Part shown: piece by piece, positions 16,442 through 24,858 of the stretch
How the letters are laid out: each line of letters begins with the position of its first letter
Numbering within the stretch: position 1 is the first letter of the stretch
Origin: Lentilactobacillus diolivorans DSM 14421
Lineage (GTDB): Bacteria > Bacillota > Bacilli > Lactobacillales > Lactobacillaceae
Length of the DNA stretch: 64,000 nucleotides
Direction of reading: 5' to 3'
Assembly (NCBI RefSeq): GCF_001434255.1
Contig: NZ_AZEY01000079.1
Span: 112,292-176,291 of the forward strand
The notes under the pieces: generated by a model
What the model was told of the DNA's origin: nothing
The model's input: only the letters and a program-made list of their open reading frames with translations
Database searches by the model: none
Position numbers and translations under genes: made by a program

Positions 16442-18603
16442 CTATAATCGACTGTTTTTCATTCCTTTTTCCAACTTGTCAATTGGTCTTTTAAAGATCC
16501 GTCTCAGTGGGGCAATTACTATAAATGTAATTGCCAAGCATATCAGCATCAGAATATCGTGACTGAATGTTGCCCAGTTTGGACCTGCAATTGCTTCTCG
16601 AAGCCCTTGAATTGCGTATGTGAAAGGTAAAAATGGTGCTAGGGCGGCCAATTGTGAAGGGATGGTCTCCAATGGATAAATCCCACCTGTTCCAAAAATT
16701 TGTAAAATCATCAATAGGACGCTAATCACCTTACCAATATTGCCGAACATAAAAACAAGCGTGTATATAACGATTGTGAATACCAATGTAATCAAATAAG
16801 CAAAGGCAATCATTGAAAGAAAGCTTCCTGGATGGATACCTAAAAGAACAATTTCACCAAACAGGGTTACGGTCGTCTGACCCAGTGTCATACATAAATA
16901 GAGTAATAATTTGCCACAGTAGCCTTGAACCATGTTAGGGGTTAAGCGTTTACCCTGATTAGTTCGATATTTCCATGCCATGATTGTTGTTAATAATAAA
17001 ACACCAATCCACATTGAGAGAACCGTATAAAATGGTGTCACACCATAACCGAATTTTCCGAGTCGATACAGATTAGTTGTTTTTAGTGAGATTGGGGATG
17101 AAAGTAAGTTGGACACTTGAGGGCTTTCACCCAAAGCATTAACTAACCGAGTCAGATTCTTTTCATTAATAAAACCGGTTTTGTGATTTAATCCGTTTAG
17201 CTTATCTTGAATATTGTTCAGCCGGTTATTCATCGAATTAATTCGTGAAACTGAAAGCTGACTGACGGAATTGCCAGCATTAGCCAAGGCTTTAAGCTCT
17301 GGAATTAATGTCTTCATTGCCGATAAAACATTATTGTCATTTGCTAAACCCGTATTGAGTGTATTTTCCATGCTATCTAGGTTCTGACTGGTGGTCGCAT
17401 CAAATTCAGCTGAAGCATTAGTGATAGTTGACTCGATACGGTTACCAATTTGGGATGAGCGATTAATTAGCTGGCGAATCAGCCGACTTGATTTGGAACT
17501 GTTGGCCAAGCTTTTTAGTTGGTCAATATTTTTTTGCTGAGCGTGAATGTCTCCTTTGATACTGGCTAATAATTTAATAAGCGTTGTTGAACGATTATTT
17601 GGCAGGAGATTATTGATAACATCCAGAACTTTTAGGCCATTATTAATTTGATTGATCATTGCATTGTTCAAATTTTGTACCTGATTAAGCTCGTCAGTGG
17701 CAATTGGGGACTCACCATTTGAATTGAGCGATTGGAGGTCTGAAAGTGCGGTTTGTAACCGGTCAGTTTGTGAATGTAACGAGTTTAACCCATTGGATAA
17801 ATTGTTACGGGCGGAGTTTAAAGTTTGTCTTGTAGCGATACTTAATGATTTTCCATGATTCACGATTGCTTGAAGTTCATTGATTTGTTTGGCAACCTTT
17901 GGTAGATCGTTTTTAATTGTTTTTAAATAAATTTGCGTATCTTTGGAATCGCCATTAACCCTTTGGAGATACCTTTGGGTTCGATTGATTGTATGAATCG
18001 CGTCGAGTAGGGATGTCCGAATTTGCAAAATCTGTGGTTTGTGGGTATCGATTTTGTCACCCACGGCATTCATTTGCTTAAGTGCTTCTTTAGTACTGAC
18101 TCTGGTAAAATTACTTTTGATTTCTTGGGCCAGTGTATCCTCAGCTTGGCCGGTGATTTTGGTTGCTGCCGCGTTTAATTTCTCATTTGACTTATAAATG
18201 ATATTTGGTTTTTGAGGACTGCTTGTAACTAAGGTTGCCAACCGACTTGAAAAATCATCCGGAATTTCAATTAAAGAATAATATTTACCTTGATCCAAAC
18301 CGTCATTCCTTGCCAATCGTTGATAAATATCCAGTGAATTCGATGATTCTTCTTCAATTCCTGAACAATTTGTGTGCCAACATTTACACTTTTACCGTTA
18401 ATAGTGCTGCCTTCATCGTTATTAACAACAGCAATTGGCATCCGGCTGGTATTAACTTTGGAATAAGGATCCCAAGAAGCTTGAATGTTTAAAAGTGCAT
18501 AAACGGCCGGAATAATACAGAAAGCAAGTAATGTAATTAAAACGGGACGGCTATGAAAGATATTATGTAAGTCCTGCCTTAGCAGTGTGAAAATAGTTTG
18601 CAT
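16442..18603 (-). pseudogene. YhgE/Pip family membrane protein, frameshifted
   Basis: Two overlapping frames together match the intact YhgE paralog at 19783. The first (18603 to 18271) gives the N-terminal TM helix, SWDPYSKV and HRIHWIFIN. The second (from about 18316 to 16442) resumes at QGKYYSLIEIPDDFS and carries the coiled-coil region and the C-terminal TM helices with FGTGGIYPLETIP and FTYAIQGLREAIAGPNWA. The break lies between HWIFIN and QGKYYS, where the paralog has HQIGWRFIS..TGKYYAEIEIP; the spacing is 41 nt against 45, a net loss of 4 (or 1 plus a codon). There is no homopolymer at the break. It is either a decayed gene or a sequence error. Confidence 0.8.
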
Positions 18604-18631
18604 GAAATTCCGTTCCTTTTCTAACAGGCAT

Positions 18632-19324
18632 TTAATGGATTAGGTTAAGTAAACCCTGGGCCAGAGCAAAGGCACGATTGTTGAAGTGATGGATCACGAC
18701 AATACCTGTATATAATTTATCTAATCCATTTTGGAAAATAGTGCTCATTGTTTGGCCATCTGATTTGATGATTGAGGTAATTTGACTCAGTTTGGTTAGA
18801 TCAAGACTGTTATTAATTGACTGAGAGATGGTTTGAATCTCTTTTGATAAGGTGCTGATTGGATCGTGGGTCTTGATTTTCTTTAAGAGTGAGACAACCC
18901 GATTATGATTACTGGTGGTCATTGAATCGATGAGTGAGACTAAGTGATTAATCTGTTGGCGTTGCTGAGTGATATTAATGACACGAACCAAGTAACCGCG
19001 CCAGATCCAACCATGAATTTTTCCATTACCATTTTTAACGTAATAGTAAACAGCCCGATTACCGTTTGATCGCGTGATGTTGACTGACTTTGACGCATAA
19101 AAAGTTGTTAAGGGGTAATTATCGGCATTATGTAATTTGGTGATTAATTTTGGAGAACGATAAAGATAACCACTTACTGCCCGGTAGGAGGCGGTTGTAA
19201 GTTGATGAGTCCCTGACACATAAGTTGAATTTGCAAATGAGGTTGGTGTTACAACAAGCAAAGTAGCGGCACTGCAAATTACTGTCAAACTAGTAATCAT
19301 AGCTTTAATAATGACTCTTTTCAA
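18632..19324 (-). CDS. Secreted protein with SH3-like/surface-layer type N-terminal domain
   Basis: The 230-aa protein has a signal peptide (MKRVIIKAMI, hydrophobic core to about residue 30, FA/NS). It is followed by a domain with YRSPKLITKL and YYYVKNGNGKIHGWIWRGYL that resembles the SH3/SLAP-type cell-wall repeats of lactobacilli, and a helical C-terminal half. A TTG start at 19324 is used because it begins the signal peptide and has GGAG 11 nt upstream; an internal ATG at residue 9 would cut the peptide. It lies 28 bp upstream of the frameshifted yhgE gene on the same strand, suggesting an operon at the cell surface. Confidence 0.65.
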   Translation of the reverse strand: MKRVIIKAMITSLTVICSAATLLVVTPTSFANSTYVSGTHQLTTASYRAVSGYLYRSPKLITKLHNADNYPLTTFYASKSVNITRSNGNRAVYYYVKNGNGKIHGWIWRGYLVRVINITQQRQQINHLVSLIDSMTTSNHNRVVSLLKKIKTHDPISTLSKEIQTISQSINNSLDLTKLSQITSIIKSDGQTMSTIFQNGLDKLYTGIVVIHHFNNRAFALAQGLLNLIH

Positions 19325-19642
19325 TTTTGCTTAATCTCCTGTATAATTTCAGTTGTTAATGATTAATGAGCGCGTTACACTTATTATAAGACACATTTTG
19401 GAGAGCGTGAAGCCTTTTTTACTGCTCTAATGTGCTCAGGCTGAGGGGCCATGTGATTTTTAGAATAATGAATATGTTATTTGGGGCAGTGTGACAGAAG
19501 ATAATTAGCTTTAGGGATCAAGTAATAATTCGAATGTTATTGATTGAACATTTAAATCATTTGCTTGAGAGGTTGCAAATGATCTTTTGTTGCACATTTT
19601 GACTTGGCAATAGTTATGAACAAAGAGCAATGGTGAGATAAA
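19325..19642. other. 318-bp divergent intergenic region
   Basis: This region lies between the divergent secreted-protein gene and the yhgE side. It is AT-rich, with possible promoters on both strands. I see no gene in it other than the small ORF that begins at 19643. Confidence 0.4.
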
Positions 19643-19786
19643 ATGGCATTTGTGCCAATCACGACTACTTTTTCGAATAGCGGATTACTGAGTAATAATG
19701 GGATTCTAGTTTTAGTTTGTTTAACATTTGGAATCTCATTAATTTTAGAACTGTCCATTAAAAATCACATCGAGGTGTATCTATGA
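19643..19786 (+). CDS. Small membrane ORF coupled to yhgE
   Basis: This 47-aa ORF (MAFVPITTTF..) contains one hydrophobic helix (GILVLVCLTFGISLIL, about residues 20-35) and a polar tail. Its TGA overlaps the yhgE ATG (ATGA), the classic arrangement of translational coupling, and GGTGAG lies 7 nt upstream of its ATG. I recognise no family. It could be a real microprotein partner of YhgE or a leader ORF that only feeds ribosomes to yhgE. A minus-strand ORF over the same bases has no ribosome site. Confidence 0.45.
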   Translation: MAFVPITTTFSNSGLLSNNGILVLVCLTFGISLILELSIKNHIEVYL

Positions 19787-21954
19787 CCATCCTTAGAAAT
19801 ATCATGAGCGTTTATCAACGTGATATTCACGCAATTTTTCACCATCGGGCGGCTCTAATTACTGTGGTGGCTTTATGCTTTTTGCCATGTTTGTACACGC
19901 TGGTTAATGTTAAAGCAATTTGGAATCCTTATACGACAAGTGAGGTTGATAATATTCCGGTTGCTATTGTGAATAAAGATCAAGGTGCAGCATTGCGAGG
20001 AAAATCTGTTAATTTTGGAAATACGATTGTTAGTAATTTAAAAAAGAATCATCAAATTGGTTGGCGGTTTATATCGGCGAATCAGGCCGCGCAAAATTTG
20101 CGGACTGGCAAATACTATGCAGAAATTGAGATTCCAAAGAACTTTTCTAAAAAGTTAAGCAGTATTGCATCAACCAATCCCCAGAAGGCTCAAATTATTT
20201 ATACAGCGAACACGAAGAACAGTCCGATGGGAACAAAGATCACCGAAAATGCGGCCACGACATTGGTGAATGTTGTTAAGGAACGCTTTACATATGAAGT
20301 TAATAAAACAGTCTTTTCATACATCAATTTTGTCGGTAAACAAGCTGGGGATCATCAAAATCAGTTGCTGAATCTAAAAGATTTAATTATCAATCTTGGT
20401 GATACATTGGGGTTGGCAACCAGTTCTCTTGGCGAAATCACTGATACTTCCAATGGACTTGCAACAGTTTTTTCTGAGCTTAAACCAGTTATTTCGGCTT
20501 CTCAAAGCGTTGATATTGACGGTGTTGCTCGGAGTGGCAACAAAAAATTGCTTAAATTAACAAAAAGTTCCCTACAACAATCATTCAGCAACGGTGATGC
20601 CAATTTAAGAAATGTTCAAGTAACGGCCCTTCAACTAAGGGGACTGATTAGTGAACTGAATCATCTTACTAAGAATATGAATCATGATAAATTAAATGCC
20701 TTGGTCACTAAAATTGATATTCAAACTGATCTTTTAAGCAGTCAAATGAAGCCACTTATCACATTTTTAACTGCGGTTAATCAAAATATGAATTCTCAAA
20801 ATGTTGCTGAATTAATTGGCTCGTTAAAAACAGTTAAGCAAACGCTGGTAACGGTAAAGCAGCAGGTAACTCATCTAAAAGATCAGTTAAATCAAGCTGA
20901 TCGTATCAATACGAATTTAAAGCAGCAATTGTTAAGTAATGTGTACCACATAGCAGACAGCCTGAGTTTAACGTTAGCAAAGTATAATCACAAGACTAAC
21001 AGTGACCTGACCGGCATTAGTAATAACCTGCTTTCCTATTCAGATCGATCCGCTAATATTTTGTCGGATGTTGAAAAGGTTCGACATTTAAACGCGCAAT
21101 CGTTAAATACGGTTATTCAAGGTAATCAATTGATCGGCAGTTCCTCCAAAAAGTTGGAAAATCAATTGCTTCAGTACAAAAGTATGATATTAGCTGCCAG
21201 CAATCAGCTAAAATTAACCGATGATCATAATATTGCATCGGTCATTACGATTTTACAAAACAATCCTAAATTAATGGGGAGTTCATTGGCTAGTCCATTT
21301 AAGATGAAGAATGAGAATATTTATCAAATGGGCACCTTTGGGGCAGCTTTTTCACCAACTTATATCGCTTTATCAATTTGGGTGGGGTGTGCCATGTTGG
21401 TATCGGTCTTGCGCACAACTGCACCACGAGCTCGCCGCTATCGCTTACTAACAACTCGGCAGGAATACATCGGCAAACTACTAACGTTTCTCACCTTATC
21501 GTTGATTCAGACAGGAATTATTGTGCTGTCAACGGTCTTAATCCTGCACGTCCACGTTGTAAATTTGTTTTTGATGACGATTACTGGCGTTTTGTCATCA
21601 CTCACGTTTTCAATGATTGTTTTTACGATGGTAGCTATCTTTGGCAATCTCGGCAAGGCACTGGCAGTGATGATGGTGGCACTGCAATTAGCAGGAAGTG
21701 GGGCAATGTACCCAGTCCAGCTGAATCCACTGGTCTTTAGAATTTTGCAGCCGATGTTTCCTTTTACCTATAGTGTGAGTGGTTTCCGGGAAGCGATTGC
21801 CGGTCCCAATATTGAAACGGTAGTCGTAGATTTCTTCATATTAACGTTTATGCTGATTTTTTCACTGTTAGTCGGCTTATTTTTGAAATCACCCTTAAAA
21901 AGAATGACGCAACGGCTACAAAATGATTTTGAGAGGACTGGGATTGGCAATTAA
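19783..21954 (+). CDS. yhgE: YhgE/Pip family membrane protein
   Basis: The 723-aa protein has one N-terminal TM helix (about residues 22-42), a conserved extracytoplasmic region (IPVAIVNKDQGA, GKYYAEIEIPKNFS), a long coiled-coil (about 180-490), and a C-terminal ABC-2-like block of five TM helices ending FTYSVSGFREAIAGPN. This is the architecture of the phage infection protein Pip and YhgE, which in lactococci serve as phage receptors, while the normal cellular role is unclear (possible export). It is the intact paralog of the frameshifted gene at 16442-18603 and is divergent from it. Its start overlaps the stop of a 47-aa membrane ORF. Confidence 0.88.
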   Translation: MTILRNIMSVYQRDIHAIFHHRAALITVVALCFLPCLYTLVNVKAIWNPYTTSEVDNIPVAIVNKDQGAALRGKSVNFGNTIVSNLKKNHQIGWRFISANQAAQNLRTGKYYAEIEIPKNFSKKLSSIASTNPQKAQIIYTANTKNSPMGTKITENAATTLVNVVKERFTYEVNKTVFSYINFVGKQAGDHQNQLLNLKDLIINLGDTLGLATSSLGEITDTSNGLATVFSELKPVISASQSVDIDGVARSGNKKLLKLTKSSLQQSFSNGDANLRNVQVTALQLRGLISELNHLTKNMNHDKLNALVTKIDIQTDLLSSQMKPLITFLTAVNQNMNSQNVAELIGSLKTVKQTLVTVKQQVTHLKDQLNQADRINTNLKQQLLSNVYHIADSLSLTLAKYNHKTNSDLTGISNNLLSYSDRSANILSDVEKVRHLNAQSLNTVIQGNQLIGSSSKKLENQLLQYKSMILAASNQLKLTDDHNIASVITILQNNPKLMGSSLASPFKMKNENIYQMGTFGAAFSPTYIALSIWVGCAMLVSVLRTTAPRARRYRLLTTRQEYIGKLLTFLTLSLIQTGIIVLSTVLILHVHVVNLFLMTITGVLSSLTFSMIVFTMVAIFGNLGKALAVMMVALQLAGSGAMYPVQLNPLVFRILQPMFPFTYSVSGFREAIAGPNIETVVVDFFILTFMLIFSLLVGLFLKSPLKRMTQRLQNDFERTGIGN

Positions 21955-22017
21955 CGTGACCGAAGTCGTTTATCTCTAGAAGTTTAAATGTTCTGACACA
22001 ACTTTTTTCGTAAATAA

Positions 22018-22064
22018 AAAACGAAGCCGGGCAAAATTACTTTTGCATCAGCTTCGTTTTTTTT
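22018..22064. terminator. Bidirectional terminator between yhgE and the Spx-like gene
   Basis: AAAAAACGAAGC pairs with GCTTCGTTTTTT around the GGGCAAAATTACTTTTGC core, with a T8 tract on the plus strand and an A6 tract on the other side. Confidence 0.8.
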
Positions 22065-22132
22065 ATTTTAACATGAAATAATTAACTTGAATAAACGGTA
22101 AATTGAATGTTCTGCTGAAAAACAACTTCTCT

Positions 22133-22528
22133 TCAACTAATCTTTTGCATTAACTCTCTTAGACTATCTTCACGGACTTTTCGTGGTAGGAAGCTACGAA
22201 TATCTTCTTCACTAAAGCCGACTTGCAGTTGTTCGTCGTTAAAAATTAATGGTCGACGAATCAAATCAGGGTATTTAACCATCAAATTGATTAACTGAGT
22301 AACAGTTAAGTCCTCAACATTGACGTGTAATTTACGGAAAACATTCGAACGGGTAGAAATAATATCCTCAGTTCCATTTTCAGTTAAACGAAGGATTTGC
22401 TTAATTTCATCAGCAGTTAATGGGATTCTTGAAATATTTCGTTCTTTGAATTCGATCCCATTGTCGATTAACCATTTACGGGCCTTTCGACTTGAAGCGC
22501 TACTTGGTGCAACATATAAATTCAACAT
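22133..22528 (-). CDS. Spx/ArsC-family protein lacking the redox CxxC
   Basis: The 131-aa protein has the Spx fold: N-terminal thioredoxin-like strand MLNLYVAPSSASSRKARKWL, ERNISRIPLTADEI, RSNVFRKL, and the C-terminal RRPLIFNDEQLQVGFSEEDIRSFLPRKVR. In canonical Spx the segment is PSCTSCRKA; here both cysteines are serine (PSSASSRKA), so a disulfide switch cannot form. Spx proteins bind the RNA polymerase alpha C-terminal domain and redirect transcription under thiol stress. This one could be a constitutively reduced-state variant. The start at 22528 follows GGGGG; the longer frame to 22588 lacks support. Confidence 0.8.
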   Translation of the reverse strand: MLNLYVAPSSASSRKARKWLIDNGIEFKERNISRIPLTADEIKQILRLTENGTEDIISTRSNVFRKLHVNVEDLTVTQLINLMVKYPDLIRRPLIFNDEQLQVGFSEEDIRSFLPRKVREDSLRELMQKIS

Positions 22529-22607
22529 AGCAACTTTTCCCCCTTTATATCCACGTGACAATGATTGGTGAACTGGATAGGCTTTCACCTCATTTACTTA
22601 CATATCC

Positions 22608-22656
22608 ATATTACCATAAATATAACAAATGTCAAATACACAAGTGAATTGCTTGT
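22608..22656 (-). promoter_or_regulatory. Promoter and inverted repeat of the Spx-like gene
   Basis: On the minus strand, -35 TTGACA (22630-22635) and -10 TAATAT (22608-22613) are 16 nt apart. Directly upstream of the -35 is CACAAG-N7-CTTGTG (22639-22656), a possible operator or activator site. Confidence 0.6.
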
Positions 22657-22984
22657 GAAACTATAAACACTTATTTTATACGGATAAATTCAATTTGTTA
22701 GCAATCTATTTATCATTATTTAAAATGAATACAATGTACGCAGGGTGAACTTAATTTACTAAAAGAATGCGTTTTCACGGAAAACGGAAAGGGCATGCTA
22801 GTGATGTCAAGCAGTTTATAATTTTAGAACAAGAAATCGTCCCTTACCGATTAAAATCAAGTAAAGAACGACTAATGTTTAGGAAAATATTTTGATGATC
22901 ACGAGACAATTAAGGTCATAAGCTAGAAAACGTAATCATTTTATTTAGGTTACATATTGGCCTAAAAAATAGGTTCACACACTT
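22657..22984. other. Intergenic region between the Spx-like gene and gldA
   Basis: It is AT-rich with no gene I can support. A 42-codon plus-strand ORF (22767-22895) lacks a ribosome site. TTTAGG..CCTAAA (22944-22966), just past the gldA stop, may be a weak terminator on the minus strand. Confidence 0.4.
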
Positions 22985-24094
22985 TTAATTTTCGCCAAAA
23001 TAGTTTCTTGAGAAGGTATCAACAGCCTTGATCCCATTGAAGACATCATCAGCAGTTACATTAAAGCCCATGTTGTGAATGGTTTCGCCCTTTTGAGTAG
23101 TTAATTCGGCAACTTTGCGAAGGTCATCGTCGGTTGCGTTTTCCAGATGAAGGTCCTTTAAAGTTGTTGGCAAGCCAAAGTGATGTTCAAACGTTAAGAA
23201 CTTGATCAAGCGCTCGTCACTGGCACCTTCCAAAACCAGGTTCAATAAGGTACCATAAGCAACCTTTTGGCCATGTGACATTTTATGAACGTCACCAGAG
23301 AGGGCGGTTAATCCGTTTTGGAAGCTGTGAGCCGCAGCTAAACCGGAACTTTCGGCACCAACACCACTGAGTAAAATGTTAGCCTCGACAATGTGGTCCA
23401 ATGCAGGGGTTACGGTGTGATCACCGGCAGCTGCAACGGCCTGTTCAGCGTATCTGAACAATAATGATTCACATTTTTCGGCCAATGCCAACCCGGCTTG
23501 AGTTTGTTGGGTATTGAGTGGCAACAATGTTGTTTGCCGTGCTCGGCGAACGGTCTGAGCTTCAACGTTGGTTGATAATGCGTCAGCAATACCATCGACG
23601 AGGAATTTAACGGGTGCCCCCGCGATAACTGAAGTATCAACCAGAACCAAATCGGGATTCTTATCATAGAACATATATTTTAAGAAACTGCCATTTTCTG
23701 AGTAAATAACACTGAGCCGGGTACATGGTGAATCATTTGAAGCCAGCGTTGGTGTAATCACGATTGGAATTTTTAATTGTTCGCCAACTGCCTTGGTCGT
23801 ATCGTTAGTCTTACCACCGCCCAATGAGATGATAAATTGGGCGTCGTTTTCAGCGGCAATTGCTTTGATCCGGTCGATTTCTTCCGGTGAACTTTCACCA
23901 CCAAACTGAACGTGTTCAATTTTCAAACCATCATCTGTTAAGTAAGTGTAGAATCGTTTGCCGACTAATCCCCAAACGATATCGTCGGTTAGCAAAATGC
24001 CATGATCACCAAATGGTTTGATATATTTCGAAGCGGTCTTCAATAAATCTTTACCTTGAACATAAGTCGATGGGCTTGCAAATGCTGTTGTCAT
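22985..24094 (-). CDS. gldA: Glycerol dehydrogenase
   Basis: The 369-aa protein belongs to the iron-containing alcohol dehydrogenase superfamily, GldA branch. It has the NAD-binding GGGKTNDTTKAV, TLASNDSPCTRLSVIY, and the metal-ligand regions LVDGIADAL, AHSFQNGLTAL and HKMSHGQKVAYGTL, where the Asp and the two His ligands of Zn are expected. It oxidises glycerol to dihydroxyacetone with NAD, or runs in reverse as a redox outlet. The full length matches the family. A cre-like site overlaps its -10 box, so catabolite repression by CcpA is likely. It is a single gene. Confidence 0.92.
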   Translation of the reverse strand: MTTAFASPSTYVQGKDLLKTASKYIKPFGDHGILLTDDIVWGLVGKRFYTYLTDDGLKIEHVQFGGESSPEEIDRIKAIAAENDAQFIISLGGGKTNDTTKAVGEQLKIPIVITPTLASNDSPCTRLSVIYSENGSFLKYMFYDKNPDLVLVDTSVIAGAPVKFLVDGIADALSTNVEAQTVRRARQTTLLPLNTQQTQAGLALAEKCESLLFRYAEQAVAAAGDHTVTPALDHIVEANILLSGVGAESSGLAAAHSFQNGLTALSGDVHKMSHGQKVAYGTLLNLVLEGASDERLIKFLTFEHHFGLPTTLKDLHLENATDDDLRKVAELTTQKGETIHNMGFNVTADDVFNGIKAVDTFSRNYFGEN

Positions 24095-24147
24095 AATTAA
24101 ATCCCCCTATAAGATTAAATCAAACATTCTTCCACTACTGCAAGTGA

Positions 24148-24176
24148 ATTGTAATCGGTTCCAAAAGCATTTGCAA
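24148..24176 (-). promoter_or_regulatory. gldA promoter with cre-like site
   Basis: On the minus strand, -35 TTGCAA (24171-24176), a 17-nt spacer and -10 TACAAT (24148-24153). TTGGAACCGATTACA (24150-24164) fits the cre consensus WTGNAANCGNWNNCA and overlaps the -10, as expected for CcpA repression. Confidence 0.65.
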
Positions 24177-24372
24177 TTATTTACACTTCTATTGGTTCTG
24201 TCTAATAAGTCAATGACAAATAAGGGATACGACAGACGGTTGCAGACAACATGACCGTCATATTTATTTGAGGTTGATTAATCATTAATGATTGGATAGG
24301 CTGGAGTTGATAACTAATTATGCTAAATAAACGTTGGAATAAGTCGCGTAATTGAAATGAGGGGGATGTCAA

Positions 24373-24522
24373 ATGGGATTTTGGATCATGCTGATTTCGT
24401 TATTGTTTGCAATTTTCCTGGGGTATTACGCTTTTAGAAGTCGTGAGAATAACCGGGCAATGGCTATTATTTTAGGTATCATTGCATTACTATTTTTAAT
24501 TTTCGCAGTGTATTTGGCATGA
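24373..24522 (+). CDS. Small membrane protein, 49 aa
   Basis: The ORF encodes MGFWIMLISLLFAIF.., two hydrophobic helices (about residues 3-19 and 30-48) separated by a charged turn, FRSRENNR. SD GAGGGGG lies 7 nt before the ATG, which is strong support. It is followed by a terminator-like hairpin at 24575. The two-helix hairpin topology is common among short lactobacillar membrane proteins; no function is known to me. Confidence 0.65.
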   Translation: MGFWIMLISLLFAIFLGYYAFRSRENNRAMAIILGIIALLFLIFAVYLA

Positions 24523-24574
24523 CCGGTGGTAAGCCGTATGACTATCGGTTATTTCGTTGCAATGTTGAGGGCGC

Positions 24575-24720
24575 AAAAAAGAGGCTGGATAAAAGTAATT
24601 TTATCCAGTCCCTATTTGTGTAATCACGATTATTACCGAGTGGAAATGTGCGCCAAAGGGCAACTTCCAGCCGTGTCACCGAATTATCTCAATATTCAAA
24701 CTCGGAATATCTTGTTGAAC
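24575..24720 (+). repeat. Composite repeat, first part: terminator-like hairpin plus half element
   Basis: GAGGCTGGATAAAA-GTAA-TTTTATCCAGTCCC (24581-24612) is a hairpin. It is followed by a half element with GGCAACTTCCAGCCGTGT, CACCGAATTATC and AATATTC..GAATAT. The same order, inverted, is found at 48311-48440. The half element aligns with one arm of the full hairpin at 38809-38916. Confidence 0.65.
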
Positions 24721-24738
24721 TTTTTATTTAGTTAAAAC

Positions 24739-24850
24739 GTGGACCAGCAAGCAGCCCCCGGCCATATAAGCCTCCTAACTTAATATTCCAATATCAGGAA
24801 TATCAAGTTAGGAGGCTTATATTCTGGGGGCTAACCGCTTGCTGGCCCAC
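24739..24850 (+). repeat. Long-hairpin repeat element, copy A
   Basis: A 112-nt nearly perfect hairpin: outer GTGG/CCAC and CCAGCAAGC/GCTTGCTGG, middle AGCCCCC/GGGGGCT, inner ATATAAGCCTCCTAACTT with its complement, apex ATATTCC-AATATCA-GGAATAT. It lies 8 bp past the metF stop. It is near-identical, inverted, to the element at 48188-48298. Confidence 0.8.
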
Positions 24851-24858
24851 TCTGTTTT

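Noticed and set aside
18271-18316. Programmed frameshifting in the yhgE gene
   Set aside because: No slippery heptamer or downstream structure at the break, and the paralog has a continuous frame with different spacing, which fits an indel better.
22767-22895. A 42-codon plus-strand ORF (MRFHGKRKGH..) between the Spx-like gene and gldA
   Set aside because: No ribosome site, no promoter evidence and no recognisable family. It may be a remnant, but this cannot be supported from sequence.
24739-24850. Reading the long hairpins as CRISPR repeats or a retron RNA
   Set aside because: Copies are dispersed singly, with no spacer array and no cas or reverse transcriptase gene in the window.
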